Positions 17,363 through 27,513 of a DNA stretch of 64,000 nucleotides are shown here, piece after piece (the first letter of the stretch is position 1; every line of letters starts with the position of its first letter). A program made the position numbers and the translations under genes. Location: contig NZ_JAVRHV010000001.1 in assembly GCF_031846385.1 (NCBI RefSeq), positions 992,001 to 1,056,000 on the forward strand. Reading direction: 5' to 3'. The stretch is from Urechidicola vernalis. GTDB taxonomy: Bacteria; Bacteroidota; Bacteroidia; Flavobacteriales; Flavobacteriaceae. The notes below the pieces were generated by a model that had not been told where the DNA came from, did not search any database, and was given only the letters and a program-made list of their open reading frames with translations.

Positions 17363-18190
17363 ATGTTCAGATTACTCAATATAGAATTTCACAAATTAAA
17401 ACACAGTAGAGCAAGTAAGGTATTAATCATAACTTATTTTGTGCTTTTAACATCAACCGCTTTAATCGCTTCAATTAAATTTGATATAGGTGAAATAAAA
17501 TTTCATTTAGCAGAATTAGGCATATTTAATTTTCCATACATCTGGCATTTAAACACGTTTTTATCCGCAACTATAAAGATTTTTTTATTATTGGTAATCG
17601 TATCAATGATGTCCAATGAATACAGTAACAAAACGTTAAAACAAAATCTAATTGATGGACTAAGCAAAAAAGAATTCATTCTTTCTAAGTTCTATACGGT
17701 AATAGTTTTTGCCTTAGTATCGACATTATTTGTTTTTTTAGTATCATTAATTTTAGGATTAATTTATTCAGATTTTACTGAACCTGCTATTATTTTTTCT
17801 GACCTAGAGTATATTTTTGCCTATTTCATTAAATTGGTTGGCTTCTTTTCTATGGGATTATTCCTTGGAATCTTAATTAAACGATCAGCCTTTGCTATTG
17901 GAGCTTTGATTGTATGGTTTATGATAGAAAGTTTCACTAAAGGTATGTTATATTGGAAACTTGAAGGTGCCGTAGATTTCATTATGCAGTTTTTACCGCT
18001 AGAAGCAATGTCCAACCTTATAAAAGAACCTTTCACTAGATTTTCTGCAGTAAAATCTGTAGCAAATCAAATTGGTGAAGATCTTAGCAAAGACTTTTCA
18101 GTTCACTTTAGTGATATATTAATAGTTCTAGCATGGACCGCAATATTTATTTACGGTTCGTACAGACTTTTAAAGCGTAGAGACTTATAG
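17363..18190 (+). CDS. ABC transporter permease (ABC-2 type)
   Basis: 275 residues with about six hydrophobic helices (for example VLIITYFVLLTSTALIA, FLLLVIVSMMSNEY and ILIVLAWTAIFIYGSY). The segment NEYSNKTLKQNLIDGLSKKEF between helices is typical of ABC-2 permeases that pair with DrrA-like ATPases. It follows the ATPase gene by 2 bp and forms an inner-membrane exporter with it. No substrate can be inferred. Confidence 0.9.
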   Translation: MFRLLNIEFHKLKHSRASKVLIITYFVLLTSTALIASIKFDIGEIKFHLAELGIFNFPYIWHLNTFLSATIKIFLLLVIVSMMSNEYSNKTLKQNLIDGLSKKEFILSKFYTVIVFALVSTLFVFLVSLILGLIYSDFTEPAIIFSDLEYIFAYFIKLVGFFSMGLFLGILIKRSAFAIGALIVWFMIESFTKGMLYWKLEGAVDFIMQFLPLEAMSNLIKEPFTRFSAVKSVANQIGEDLSKDFSVHFSDILIVLAWTAIFIYGSYRLLKRRDL

Positions 18191-18231
18191 TGTTAAATAA
18201 AATCTATTTTTTATATAATTAAATATATACT

Positions 18232-18239
18232 TACTTTTG
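18232..18239 (+). promoter_or_regulatory. -7 promoter element before the first T9SS cargo gene
   Basis: TACTTTTG matches TAnnTTTG and ends 26 bp before ATG 18266. The -33 region is T-rich without an exact TTG. Confidence 0.5.
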
Positions 18240-18265
18240 TTAGTTCCTATCTCTTATAGAAATTA

Positions 18266-21200
18266 ATGAAAAAGAGTTTAATTATATTCATACTGCTATT
18301 ATCGAATGCCGTGCTTGGCCAAGGCGAAGCCAATAATTGGTTTTTTGGCCATAACGCTGGAATTGAATTTGACTATACAAATGGTACTGTTACCAACATT
18401 TCTAATCCATTAGTAAGAATACGTACTGAAGAGGGTTGTTCTGCTTTTTCTGACCCCAACGGAAATTTATTATTTTACTCAGATGGAAGTACTGTTTGGA
18501 ATAAAAACCACCTGATTATGGATGGAGGTTCTAACTTAAAGGGAAATCCTTCAAGTACTCAATCTGCTATGATAATTCCTAAACCTATGAGTTCAACTGA
18601 ATTTTACATTTTTACAGTGGGAGCTTATTTTAACACCGAGGTTCCAGGTTTCAACTATTACACCATAGATATGTCCTTAAATGGAGGATTGGGAAAAGTA
18701 GTCGGTGGACCTACGGATTTATCAGGTCCTTTAAGTCTTCAATGGACAGAAAAAGTTGCTGCAGTGAAAGGTGCTCAATGTAACACTAATTGGGTTATTT
18801 CTTATGATGGCAATAACTTAAAAGCATATATGGTTGATCCGTCTGGAGTTAATACAACACCTGTTTCTAGCTTTGCTCCTGCTCCAACAGATGGGGATGA
18901 TAGAAGAGGTTATTTAAAAGTATCTCCTGACGGAAAAAAAATAGCAATTGCACATTTTTTATATACTCAAGACAATCCAATAGGTAATAGTAGTGTTATT
19001 ATCTATGATTTTGATGACTCAACTGGTAAAGCTTCAAATCCTGTTCGTGTTTTTAATGATCCTAGCAATTTTGAACACGCGTATGGACTAGAGTTTTCAA
19101 GGCAATCAACCAAACTCTACGCTTCTACTTTTGACGGAATAAACAATAGAGTATATCAATATGACTTGACAAATTCCGATGTTGCAAATTCCGCTATAAT
19201 GGTTCAAAATCAAATTGGATATAGAGGTGCTCTACAATTAGGACCAGATGGTAAAATATATGCAACTGTACCTGTTGATTATTGGACAGGCACGCAGTTT
19301 TTAGATGTAATCAATGCTCCAGATGAATTAGGAATAAATTGTGATTACCAACAAGATGTCATTAATCTCGGTACAGGTATGGCTACTCAGGGTTTACCTC
19401 CATTTTTATCTTCTATTTTTTCTCCGATAGAAATTACAGGAAATGACGGTAGCGGAAACTCAATTGTTCTGAATGGTCAATTAGTAGATTTATGTTTAGG
19501 TGATGATTTAACAATAAGCCCTGAAACAATTTCAGGAACGGCAACATATGAATGGACTTTCAATGGGAATGTAGTTTCCACAACCGAAGACTTAGTTTTA
19601 ACTAATATTCAATTAAGCAACATTGGAGATTATAATTTAGAAGTCACCTCTGTTGATGCTTGTGGAAGAACAAGTTTTAGAAATGGAAATTTTAGTATAC
19701 AATCTGTTAATGAACCACCAATTGCATACCCAGTTACGACTCAAATAGTTTGCGACCCTCTATATACAGGAACCTTCGCATTCGATTTTGACACAATGTA
19801 TTCTTCAGTTGTATTAAATGGTCAAGACCCGAATACATTTGAAGTGAAATATTTTAGTTCTCAAGCAGACGCGGATGCCAATACAAATGAATTACCAGTT
19901 CCCTTTGATTCTCCGAATATTTCAATTTTTGCTCGTATTCAGAATATAAATAACAATAATTGCTTCGACACCACTAGTTTCGATATCACTATTTATCAAT
20001 CAGCATTACCTTTAAACGCCTCTAGCATCCCTCCGATGCAGAATTGTGATAATATATCATACGGAACACTTAACGATGGCATAAATATTACAGATTTAAC
20101 GGTATATCAACCATTGATTTCTAATGGTCAGAACCCAACAGATTTCCCTTTAACGTACTATACCGATGCTGCTTATAGCATCTCTATCCCCGACCCTACA
20201 GCATTTCAAAATAGCGTAGTTGGTGGGCAAACAATTTATGTTAGATCTACTAACCAAATAGAACCAACTTGTTTTACAGATACACAATTTGAATTGGAAA
20301 TATTCACTACTCCAACTCCAATTCAACCTTCAAACATGATTTTATGTGATGATGACAATAATGGCACTATGTCATTTGATTTAACATCACAAAATGCGCT
20401 TATAAATACAGAGTCTGGCATGGTTATTACCTATCATGCTTCTCAGAATGATGCGGATTTAAATTTGAATCCGATTATAAGCCCGCATGAAAGTGGTGTT
20501 ACAACAATTTATGTCAGAGTTGAAAACACTCTACATCCAAGTTGTTATGATACAACTTCATTTGGCTTAGAAGTCTATGATTCTGCTTTTCCTTTAGATA
20601 GCGCGTCAATTACGTCTATTGCTTATTGTGATAATACTTCTGTAGGAACTGACACCGATGGTATTATTGTATTTGATTTAACGGAAAGGTCTATAGATAT
20701 TTTAAATGGACAAGCGGCTTCGGAGTTTACCTTGACTTATTTTACGGCCTCTAATTATGACCCTACAAGTGAAATTTTGGATCCGATTAATTTTCAAAAT
20801 ACCGTAGTTGGCGGGCAAACTATATATGTTCGTATGACAAACAATTTAGAAAGTTCTTGTTATTCGGACACCTCCTTTACAATTGAGGTCTTTGAATTGC
20901 CTGTAATTCAACCTACCATGATATTTAAAAATTGTGATGAAGATGGAAATCCAGATGGTTTTACAGATTACAATTTAGAAGAAGCAAATGCTTATATCAC
21001 GAATGGAGCAACAGACCTAACGGTAACCTATCATTTAAGCATGATAGATGCCGATACTGGCTCAAATGCTGTAAATCCATCACCATTTAACAATGTCACA
21101 GCTGCAACGGTTTATGCAAGAGTAGAAACTGTCGATGGCTGTCATAGGGTAAGTACAGTGTCTTTAGAAGTTTCAACAACTTCCTTCCCGGCTGGATATA

Positions 21201-22240
21201 GTTATACTTTAGAAACTTGTGATGATGATGATACCATAGATGGACTGCATTTATTTGACCTTACTCAAGCTTCATCTGATATGATTGCTCAGTTCCCATC
21301 CGGACAAAATCTTTCGGTGCATTATTATACAAACCAAAACGATGCACAGTTAGAACAGAATGAAATTGTTTCTCAAAGCGATTATATGAGTGAGACTCCT
21401 TTTAATCAAACTTTATATGTACGTGTAGAAAGCAATGACAATGGTGCTTGTTTTGGAGTAGGTCCTTTCTTAGAATTAATTGTGTACGAACGCCCAGAAT
21501 TTGAAGTGATTCCAGAAGCCGTAGTTTGTTTAAACTTACCACCAATAATATTAGAAGTCTTTAATCCTAAAGATGTTTATACGTATGAGTGGACTGATGA
21601 GAATAACCAAGTTATTAGCACAGAAACAACAGTTGAAGTTTCAGTAGGAGGTGTATATACCGTTATTGCTACTTCTGGATTGAATTGTGAATCGTTTCCG
21701 CAGACTGTCACGGTAATAGAATCGGATATTGCAGTACTAGACCATGATGATGTCACCATTACAGATGATTCATCCAACAACACAATTACCATAAATAATG
21801 AAAATAACAATTTAGGATTAGGTGATTATGAATTTGCTTTAGACGATGAATTAGGGCCTTATCAAGATGAATCATTATTTGAACAAGTAATGCCGGGCCT
21901 GCACACCATTTATGTGCGAGATAAGAACGGTTGTGGATTAGCTATGTTAGAAGTATCCGTAATTGGATTTCCTAAATTCTTCACCCCCAATGACGATGGA
22001 TTTAACGATACTTGGACCATCTTGGGCGTAAGTCGAGATTTTTATCCAACTTCATTAATCTATATCTATGATAGATTTGGAAAGATATTAGCAAAAGTAG
22101 ATCCCTTAGGAGAGGGATGGAACGGATTCTATAACGGAACAGAACTCCCATCCGACGACTATTGGTTCTCGGTAGAATTAATCGATAAGAATGGTGAAAC
22201 TAGAAACCGAAAAGGGAACTTCAGTTTAATAAGGCGCTAA
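18266..22240 (+). CDS. Large secreted protein with type B T9SS C-terminal sorting domain
   Basis: 1324 residues with signal peptide MKKSLIIFILLLSNAVLGQ. Residues ~20-390 start EANNWFFGHNAGIEFDY and include YLKVSPDGKKIAIAHF and ALQLGPDGKIYATVP, a beta-propeller-like head shared with the next gene. Residues ~400-1170 are tandem Ig/adhesin-like modules, several ending in GGQTIYVRSTN, TTIYVRVENT or GGQTIYVRMTN followed by a cysteine-containing strand. The last ~85 residues (PKFFTPNDDGFNDTW, IYIYDRFGKILAKVDP, GWNGFYNGTELPSDDYWF) are the CHU_C / gliding-associated type B sorting signal, which sends proteins through the type IX machinery to the surface or medium. Probably an adhesin or surface component; exact role unknown. 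Confidence 0.93.
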   Translation: MKKSLIIFILLLSNAVLGQGEANNWFFGHNAGIEFDYTNGTVTNISNPLVRIRTEEGCSAFSDPNGNLLFYSDGSTVWNKNHLIMDGGSNLKGNPSSTQSAMIIPKPMSSTEFYIFTVGAYFNTEVPGFNYYTIDMSLNGGLGKVVGGPTDLSGPLSLQWTEKVAAVKGAQCNTNWVISYDGNNLKAYMVDPSGVNTTPVSSFAPAPTDGDDRRGYLKVSPDGKKIAIAHFLYTQDNPIGNSSVIIYDFDDSTGKASNPVRVFNDPSNFEHAYGLEFSRQSTKLYASTFDGINNRVYQYDLTNSDVANSAIMVQNQIGYRGALQLGPDGKIYATVPVDYWTGTQFLDVINAPDELGINCDYQQDVINLGTGMATQGLPPFLSSIFSPIEITGNDGSGNSIVLNGQLVDLCLGDDLTISPETISGTATYEWTFNGNVVSTTEDLVLTNIQLSNIGDYNLEVTSVDACGRTSFRNGNFSIQSVNEPPIAYPVTTQIVCDPLYTGTFAFDFDTMYSSVVLNGQDPNTFEVKYFSSQADADANTNELPVPFDSPNISIFARIQNINNNNCFDTTSFDITIYQSALPLNASSIPPMQNCDNISYGTLNDGINITDLTVYQPLISNGQNPTDFPLTYYTDAAYSISIPDPTAFQNSVVGGQTIYVRSTNQIEPTCFTDTQFELEIFTTPTPIQPSNMILCDDDNNGTMSFDLTSQNALINTESGMVITYHASQNDADLNLNPIISPHESGVTTIYVRVENTLHPSCYDTTSFGLEVYDSAFPLDSASITSIAYCDNTSVGTDTDGIIVFDLTERSIDILNGQAASEFTLTYFTASNYDPTSEILDPINFQNTVVGGQTIYVRMTNNLESSCYSDTSFTIEVFELPVIQPTMIFKNCDEDGNPDGFTDYNLEEANAYITNGATDLTVTYHLSMIDADTGSNAVNPSPFNNVTAATVYARVETVDGCHRVSTVSLEVSTTSFPAGYSYTLETCDDDDTIDGLHLFDLTQASSDMIAQFPSGQNLSVHYYTNQNDAQLEQNEIVSQSDYMSETPFNQTLYVRVESNDNGACFGVGPFLELIVYERPEFEVIPEAVVCLNLPPIILEVFNPKDVYTYEWTDENNQVISTETTVEVSVGGVYTVIATSGLNCESFPQTVTVIESDIAVLDHDDVTITDDSSNNTITINNENNNLGLGDYEFALDDELGPYQDESLFEQVMPGLHTIYVRDKNGCGLAMLEVSVIGFPKFFTPNDDGFNDTWTILGVSRDFYPTSLIYIYDRFGKILAKVDPLGEGWNGFYNGTELPSDDYWFSVELIDKNGETRNRKGNFSLIRR

Positions 22241-22432
22241 TCATTTAATACGATTGTATAAGTTTTAATTTTAACACAATTTGTTAAAATTGTTAATATT
22301 TCTAAACGAAATTTAACATTTAATTATCTAAATACAAACAACTTAACAAACTACATTTCAATAACTTTAACCTAAATAACTAATTCGCAAGTTTATTACC
22401 AAACTGAGCAAATTGACTATAGAAAAGTTGGA

Positions 22433-25189
22433 ATGAAAGTTAAGTATTTCTTATTTATTTGTTTATTTATAACCACTCAACTAATTGCACAAAAAGAAGC
22501 TAGCAATTGGTTTTTTGGAGTAAATGCAGGACTTAATTTTAATTCTGGAGTGCCAACCAACAAAAACGGAAGTACTTTAATTTCAAACGAAGGTTGTGCT
22601 ACAATTTCTGATAGAAACGGGAATTTACTTTTTTATAGCGATGGTAATACTATCTGGAATAGAAACCATGATGTATTATTAAACGGTGATAACTTACTGG
22701 GGCATCACTCTAGCACACAAGCAGCCTTAATTATCCCTAAGCCAGGAAGCCGAACACTTTATTATGTTCTTACAGTGGATAAACCGAATTATTACCTAAC
22801 AGAAGACGACCCTATTTCTGGACTAAATTATAGTTTGGTAGATATGACACTGGATGGTGGATTGGGTGGAGTTATTACTAATCAAAAAAATCAACATCTA
22901 TTAACATATAACCCAAACAATTTTTTAGAAAAAGAGTTCAAATGTTCTGAAAAAATCACGGCCGTATTACATGCAGACGGAATTTCCTATTGGGCTATTA
23001 CACATTTTGTCGATAGATTTTACGCCTTTAAAATAGACGCCAATGGTATTCAACCAAATCCAACAATTTCAACGACAGGACAAACTATAAATCCTGCATT
23101 TGATGATGACGGTATTAACAAAACTGCCATTGGGTATTTAAAAGCATCACCTAACGGAGAAAAGTTGGCTATTGCTCATAGTTCTACAACTGCAGGAAGC
23201 CCAAGAACTGGTACTAAAAAAAGTGGAAAAGTGTTTTTATACAACTTTAATGCAACTACTGGTGCTGTCACCAGCGCCCAAAACTTAATTTCTAGTGAAT
23301 ATCCGTACGGAGTGGAATTCTCTCCTAAATCAGAAAAATTGTATATCACATCATCCATTTTTAACAAAGATGATATATTAGAAAAAAGTAATTTATATCA
23401 ATTTAATTTATCCGCTAACGACGTAAAGTCTTCAAAAAAAATAATCAACACCTCAAGTGCAATTGCTGGAGCATTGCAATTAGCGATAGATGGAAAAATC
23501 TATAGAGCAACAAACACTACCAGCCTTTCAGTTATTAAAAATCCAGAGGAATTAGGTAATAATTGTAACTATATCCCCTACTCCCTTCAATTGGACAATA
23601 AATCAACACTTGGATTACCTCCCTTTATCCAATCCTTCTTCTTGTTTAATTTCAATTATGAATATCAATGTTATGGAGACACTACTAATTTTTACATTAC
23701 ATCAGATGAACCTTTTGATAGTGTTCTTTGGAACTTTGGAGATGGGCACACCTCTACTATTGAAGAACCTCAACACACTTATTCCAATTCCGGCACTTAT
23801 GAAGTTTCGTTAACTAAATATATTGCGAACGAACCCTCCGATAAAATTATAAAACCAATTACTATTTTCGACACACCAAATGTTAATCCCAATACCTTTG
23901 AATTAATTCAATGTGATTCTCAAGACGCGAATAGTCAAGATGGCTTAAGCACTTTTAATTTAGAAGCGGCTATTGAACATATTACGTCGGAGCCAATAGA
24001 ATTATTAGATTTTTATTTTTACACGGATAAAGCCCTTGCAGAAAATGATATCAATAATTTCAACTCAATAAGTAACATTTACTCAAACAATGCTCCAGAA
24101 GAAATTATATTTGCAAAACTCTTAAAAAAGGGATCTGATTGTTTTTCTATTGCAAGTATAAAACTAATCGCACATACTCCAATAGATATCTCAATTAGTC
24201 CATTTTATAGTTGCGAAATTGAAAATAATCAAGCGGAATTTAACCTTAGAAACCAGAAGGATTTTATTTCGCAAAATTTAGGCTTACCGCAAGCAACTAC
24301 ACAAATTACTTTTCATGAAACCGAGCAAAAGGCATCATTAATCATAGATCCGCTTCCTGATTTATATTTATCCTCTGAAAAAACCATTTATGCCAAAATT
24401 ACCATTGGTGATATTTGTTATGGCATTGGCGCTATTGAACTCATTATTCACAATTTTCCTGAAATAGAAGAACATGAGATTATTAATAATTGCTTTAACA
24501 ACTTTCCGTTAGAATTATCTAGTGAAATCGAAAATGTACAACAGAGTAATTTTAGTTTTAATTGGAATACGGGAAGTTCAGATCCAGAAATAACAGTCAA
24601 TACGGCAGGAACATATACCGTTTTAATAACCCATTTATTAACTGGTTGTTCAAAAATTAAAGAAATCGAGGTTATCGAAATCCCTGCTGTACAAATAAAA
24701 TCGATTACTATAGAAGAGCAAACGATAGGACACGAGGTAACTGTAATTTTAGAAAATAGAAATCAAACAACCACCTATGAGTTTGCAATGAATGATGTGA
24801 ATAGCACCTTTCAAAACGCTCAAATATTCAATAATATCCCGGCCGGATATCATACCTTATATGTTAAGGATAATTTTAATTGTTCCATTGTAGAAAAAGA
24901 TTTTTTTATTCTTGGGTATCCAAAATTTTTAACTCCTAATAACGATGGAGAAAATGATACCTGGCAAATACAAGGGTATGATAAAAATACTATGGAAGCT
25001 TCAGATATTTCTATTTTTGATCGTTACGGAAAATTAATTGTAGTTATAAATCCTTTAGGTAGTGGTTGGGATGGCTTATATAATGGAAAAAACCTTACAA
25101 CCAATGAATTTTGGTTCAAAGTCGCATTGACGAATGAACGTGGAGAAACAATTATTTCTCGTGGTCACTTTAGTTTAATAAGACGTTAA
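22433..25189 (+). CDS. Secreted PKD-containing paralog with type B T9SS sorting domain
   Basis: 918 residues, signal peptide MKVKYFLFICLFITTQLIAQ. It shares the N-terminal head of the preceding gene (EASNWFFGVNAGLNF, GCATISDRNGNLLFYSDGNT, YLKASPNGEKLAIAHS), then has a PKD domain (LWNFGDGHTSTIEEPQHTYS), further beta-rich modules, and ends in PKFLTPNNDGENDTW ... FDRYGKLIVVINPLGSGWDG, the type B sorting signal. The two genes are 192 bp apart, same strand, and look like a tandem duplication followed by loss of repeat modules in this copy. Cell-surface or released protein; function unknown. Confidence 0.93.
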   Translation: MKVKYFLFICLFITTQLIAQKEASNWFFGVNAGLNFNSGVPTNKNGSTLISNEGCATISDRNGNLLFYSDGNTIWNRNHDVLLNGDNLLGHHSSTQAALIIPKPGSRTLYYVLTVDKPNYYLTEDDPISGLNYSLVDMTLDGGLGGVITNQKNQHLLTYNPNNFLEKEFKCSEKITAVLHADGISYWAITHFVDRFYAFKIDANGIQPNPTISTTGQTINPAFDDDGINKTAIGYLKASPNGEKLAIAHSSTTAGSPRTGTKKSGKVFLYNFNATTGAVTSAQNLISSEYPYGVEFSPKSEKLYITSSIFNKDDILEKSNLYQFNLSANDVKSSKKIINTSSAIAGALQLAIDGKIYRATNTTSLSVIKNPEELGNNCNYIPYSLQLDNKSTLGLPPFIQSFFLFNFNYEYQCYGDTTNFYITSDEPFDSVLWNFGDGHTSTIEEPQHTYSNSGTYEVSLTKYIANEPSDKIIKPITIFDTPNVNPNTFELIQCDSQDANSQDGLSTFNLEAAIEHITSEPIELLDFYFYTDKALAENDINNFNSISNIYSNNAPEEIIFAKLLKKGSDCFSIASIKLIAHTPIDISISPFYSCEIENNQAEFNLRNQKDFISQNLGLPQATTQITFHETEQKASLIIDPLPDLYLSSEKTIYAKITIGDICYGIGAIELIIHNFPEIEEHEIINNCFNNFPLELSSEIENVQQSNFSFNWNTGSSDPEITVNTAGTYTVLITHLLTGCSKIKEIEVIEIPAVQIKSITIEEQTIGHEVTVILENRNQTTTYEFAMNDVNSTFQNAQIFNNIPAGYHTLYVKDNFNCSIVEKDFFILGYPKFLTPNNDGENDTWQIQGYDKNTMEASDISIFDRYGKLIVVINPLGSGWDGLYNGKNLTTNEFWFKVALTNERGETIISRGHFSLIRR

Positions 25190-25264
25190 ATTAAATATAA
25201 CAAGTTCTATTTTACCAACTCATAAATAATTGTATTTTTACAACGAATAACCTCAACAACTTTT

Positions 25265-26029
25265 ATGGGAAAAATAATTGCAATTGCTAATCAAAAAGGT
25301 GGTGTTGGAAAAACTACAACATCTGTCAATCTTGCTGCATCTCTTGGTGTATTAGAGCAAAAAATACTTCTTATAGATGCAGATCCACAAGCAAATGCAA
25401 GTTCTGGATTAGGTATAGACATTGATGAAATTACAGCTGGGACCTATCAATTATTGGAACATACAATTTCAGTCAAAGATGCGATTGTTAAAACCAATTC
25501 GCCTAATGTAGACATTATTCCTGCACATATAGATTTGGTGGCTATAGAAATTGAATTAGTAGATAAGGAAGAAAGAGAATACATGCTAAAAAAGGCATTG
25601 AAAGAGATTAAAGAAGAATATGATTATATTCTAATCGATTGTGCTCCTTCTTTAGGACTGATTACTTTAAACTCTCTTGTTGCCGCCGATGCTGTAATCA
25701 TTCCAATACAATGTGAATATTTTGCTTTAGAAGGTTTGGGTAAATTATTAAATACAATTAAAGGGGTTCAAAAAATTCACAATAGGGCTCTAGATATTGA
25801 AGGCTTGCTGCTTACGATGTATGATTCAAGGTTAAGATTGTCTAACCAGGTAGTAGACGAGGTTAAAAAACATTTTGACAATATGGTTTTCAACACCATT
25901 ATTCAACGTAATGTTCGCCTGAGTGAAGCACCTAGTTACGGTGAAAGTATTATTAAATATGATGCTACAAGTAGAGGAGCCGAAAATTATATTAATTTAG
26001 CAAACGAAATCCTAAAAAGGAATAAATAA
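25265..26029 (+). CDS. parA: Chromosome partitioning ATPase ParA
   Basis: 254 residues. Deviant Walker A IANQKGGVGKTTTSVNLA, LLIDADPQANASSG and YDYILIDCAPSLGLIT identify a ParA/Soj ATPase. It acts on the nucleoid with ParB and parS to segregate origins. Length fits the chromosomal type. parB starts 2 bp after its stop and the order parA-parB-DUF5683-dapB-lepB reads as one plus-strand housekeeping operon. No parS-like 16-bp palindrome was found next to it by eye. Confidence 0.97.
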   Translation: MGKIIAIANQKGGVGKTTTSVNLAASLGVLEQKILLIDADPQANASSGLGIDIDEITAGTYQLLEHTISVKDAIVKTNSPNVDIIPAHIDLVAIEIELVDKEEREYMLKKALKEIKEEYDYILIDCAPSLGLITLNSLVAADAVIIPIQCEYFALEGLGKLLNTIKGVQKIHNRALDIEGLLLTMYDSRLRLSNQVVDEVKKHFDNMVFNTIIQRNVRLSEAPSYGESIIKYDATSRGAENYINLANEILKRNK

Positions 26030-26031
26030 AC

Positions 26032-26925
26032 ATGGCAAAAGCAACAAAGAAACAGGCGTTAGGAAGAGGGCTTTCGGCGTTGTTAAAAGACAATAATTCC
26101 GACATCAATTCTGCTAGTGATACCAACGCTGACAAATTAGTAGGTAGTATTGTTGAACTCGACATCACCTCTATCAACGTAAACCCTTTTCAACCAAGAA
26201 GTTACTTTAATGAAGAAGCATTAAACGAACTTGCTAGTTCTATTAAAGAATTAGGAGTCATACAACCTATTACAGTTCGTAAACTTGAAGGAAATACATT
26301 TCAATTAGTTTCTGGTGAGCGAAGGTTTAGGGCTTCAAAACTTATAGGCAATAAATCCATCCCAGCTTATATTAGATTGGCAAATGACCAAGAAATGTTG
26401 GAAATGGCGTTGGTTGAGAATATCCAACGAAAAGATTTAGACCCGATAGAAATTGCTATGTCTTATCAACGAATGATTGACGAATTAAACTTGACTCAAG
26501 ACAAAATGAGTCAACGTGTTGGTAAAAAAAGATCAACAGTTACCAATTATTTAAGGCTTTTAAAATTAGACCCTATCATTCAAACAGGAATGAGAGATGG
26601 ATTTATTTCTATGGGGCATGGTCGTGCTTTGATTAATATTGAAAATCAGGATGATCAACTATCTGTATATGAGAAAATTCTAAAACAAAAACTTTCAGTT
26701 AGGCAAACAGAAGTACTAGTTAAAAACCATAAAGAAGGAATTGTAACTGAAAATTTAAATGAGAAGCCTGAATTGCCAAAATTTATTAAAAAAAGCATCA
26801 AGGAAATTAGCGAATATTTTGGTCATAAAATAGACATTAAAGTTTCAGGTAAAGACAAAGGGAAGATTGTGATTCCATTTCATTCTGAAGAAGATTTTAA
26901 CAGAATTAAAAAGTTGCTACAATAG
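26032..26925 (+). CDS. parB: Chromosome partitioning DNA-binding protein ParB
   Basis: 297 residues. The N-terminus has the ParA-interacting basic stretch KKQALGRGLSALL; then VNPFQPRSYFNEEALNELAS, the CTP-binding motif VSGERRFRASKL, MALVENIQRKDLDPIEIA, and the helix-turn-helix QDKMSQRVGKKRSTVTNYLR, with a C-terminal dimerisation region. It binds parS and clamps DNA in a CTP-dependent manner. Its TAG stop overlaps the GTG of the next gene by one base. Confidence 0.97.
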   Translation: MAKATKKQALGRGLSALLKDNNSDINSASDTNADKLVGSIVELDITSINVNPFQPRSYFNEEALNELASSIKELGVIQPITVRKLEGNTFQLVSGERRFRASKLIGNKSIPAYIRLANDQEMLEMALVENIQRKDLDPIEIAMSYQRMIDELNLTQDKMSQRVGKKRSTVTNYLRLLKLDPIIQTGMRDGFISMGHGRALINIENQDDQLSVYEKILKQKLSVRQTEVLVKNHKEGIVTENLNEKPELPKFIKKSIKEISEYFGHKIDIKVSGKDKGKIVIPFHSEEDFNRIKKLLQ

Positions 26926-27500
26926 TGTTGAAACCAACATATATTTTTTCTATTGTTTGTTTTTTTTGTGTTCATTTAGCAGTTGCGCAAGAAGATGAAT
27001 TAATTATCAGTGAATCGATTCAAGTTGTAGACGAAGAGAGTATTGATCCATTAGCTCCATCTAGAGCGGCATTCTATTCTACTATACTACCAGGACTTGG
27101 TCAAGTTTACAATAAAAAGTATTGGAAAGTTCCTATTGTGTACGCGGCATTGGGGACCTCTATTTATTTTTATATCGAAAACAACAATCAATACAATAGA
27201 TATAGAGATGCATTTAAATTAGGTGAGAACGGGAAACCTCACGAATTTGATGGAGAAAATGGAAATTCTTTCTTAAGTAGAGATGCATTGATGCGCGCTC
27301 AAACACAATTTAAAGAGAGTAGAGATTTATCTCTACTAATTACCATTGGAATTTATGGTCTGCAAATAGTTGAGGCTAGTGTTAATGCGCATTTAATGCA
27401 GATGAACACCATAGATGACATCTCCTTTAATCCTAATATAACAATAGATCCTATCACAAATAAACTGATAGGTGGAATAGCATTATCTTACAATTTTTAA
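26925..27500 (+). CDS. DUF5683 domain-containing membrane protein
   Basis: 191 residues. Signal-like N-terminus (YIFSIVCFFCVHLAVAQ), then the DUF5683 core: SRAAFYSTILPGLGQVYNKK, YWKVPIVYAALGTSIYFYIE and LITIGIYGLQIVEASVNAHL, with two hydrophobic segments. The start is GTG 26925, overlapping the parB stop (TAGTG); TTG 26928 is an alternative. The family is common in Bacteroidota between parB and dapB; its biochemical role is not known. The position suggests a cell-envelope or cell-cycle link. Confidence 0.85.
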   Translation: MLKPTYIFSIVCFFCVHLAVAQEDELIISESIQVVDEESIDPLAPSRAAFYSTILPGLGQVYNKKYWKVPIVYAALGTSIYFYIENNNQYNRYRDAFKLGENGKPHEFDGENGNSFLSRDALMRAQTQFKESRDLSLLITIGIYGLQIVEASVNAHLMQMNTIDDISFNPNITIDPITNKLIGGIALSYNF

Positions 27501-27513
27501 AACACATCATTTC

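Noticed and set aside
22267..22291. AATTTTAAC/GTTAAAATT hairpin between the two T9SS cargo genes
   Set aside because: Entirely AT-rich with no T-run; expected by chance at this base composition.
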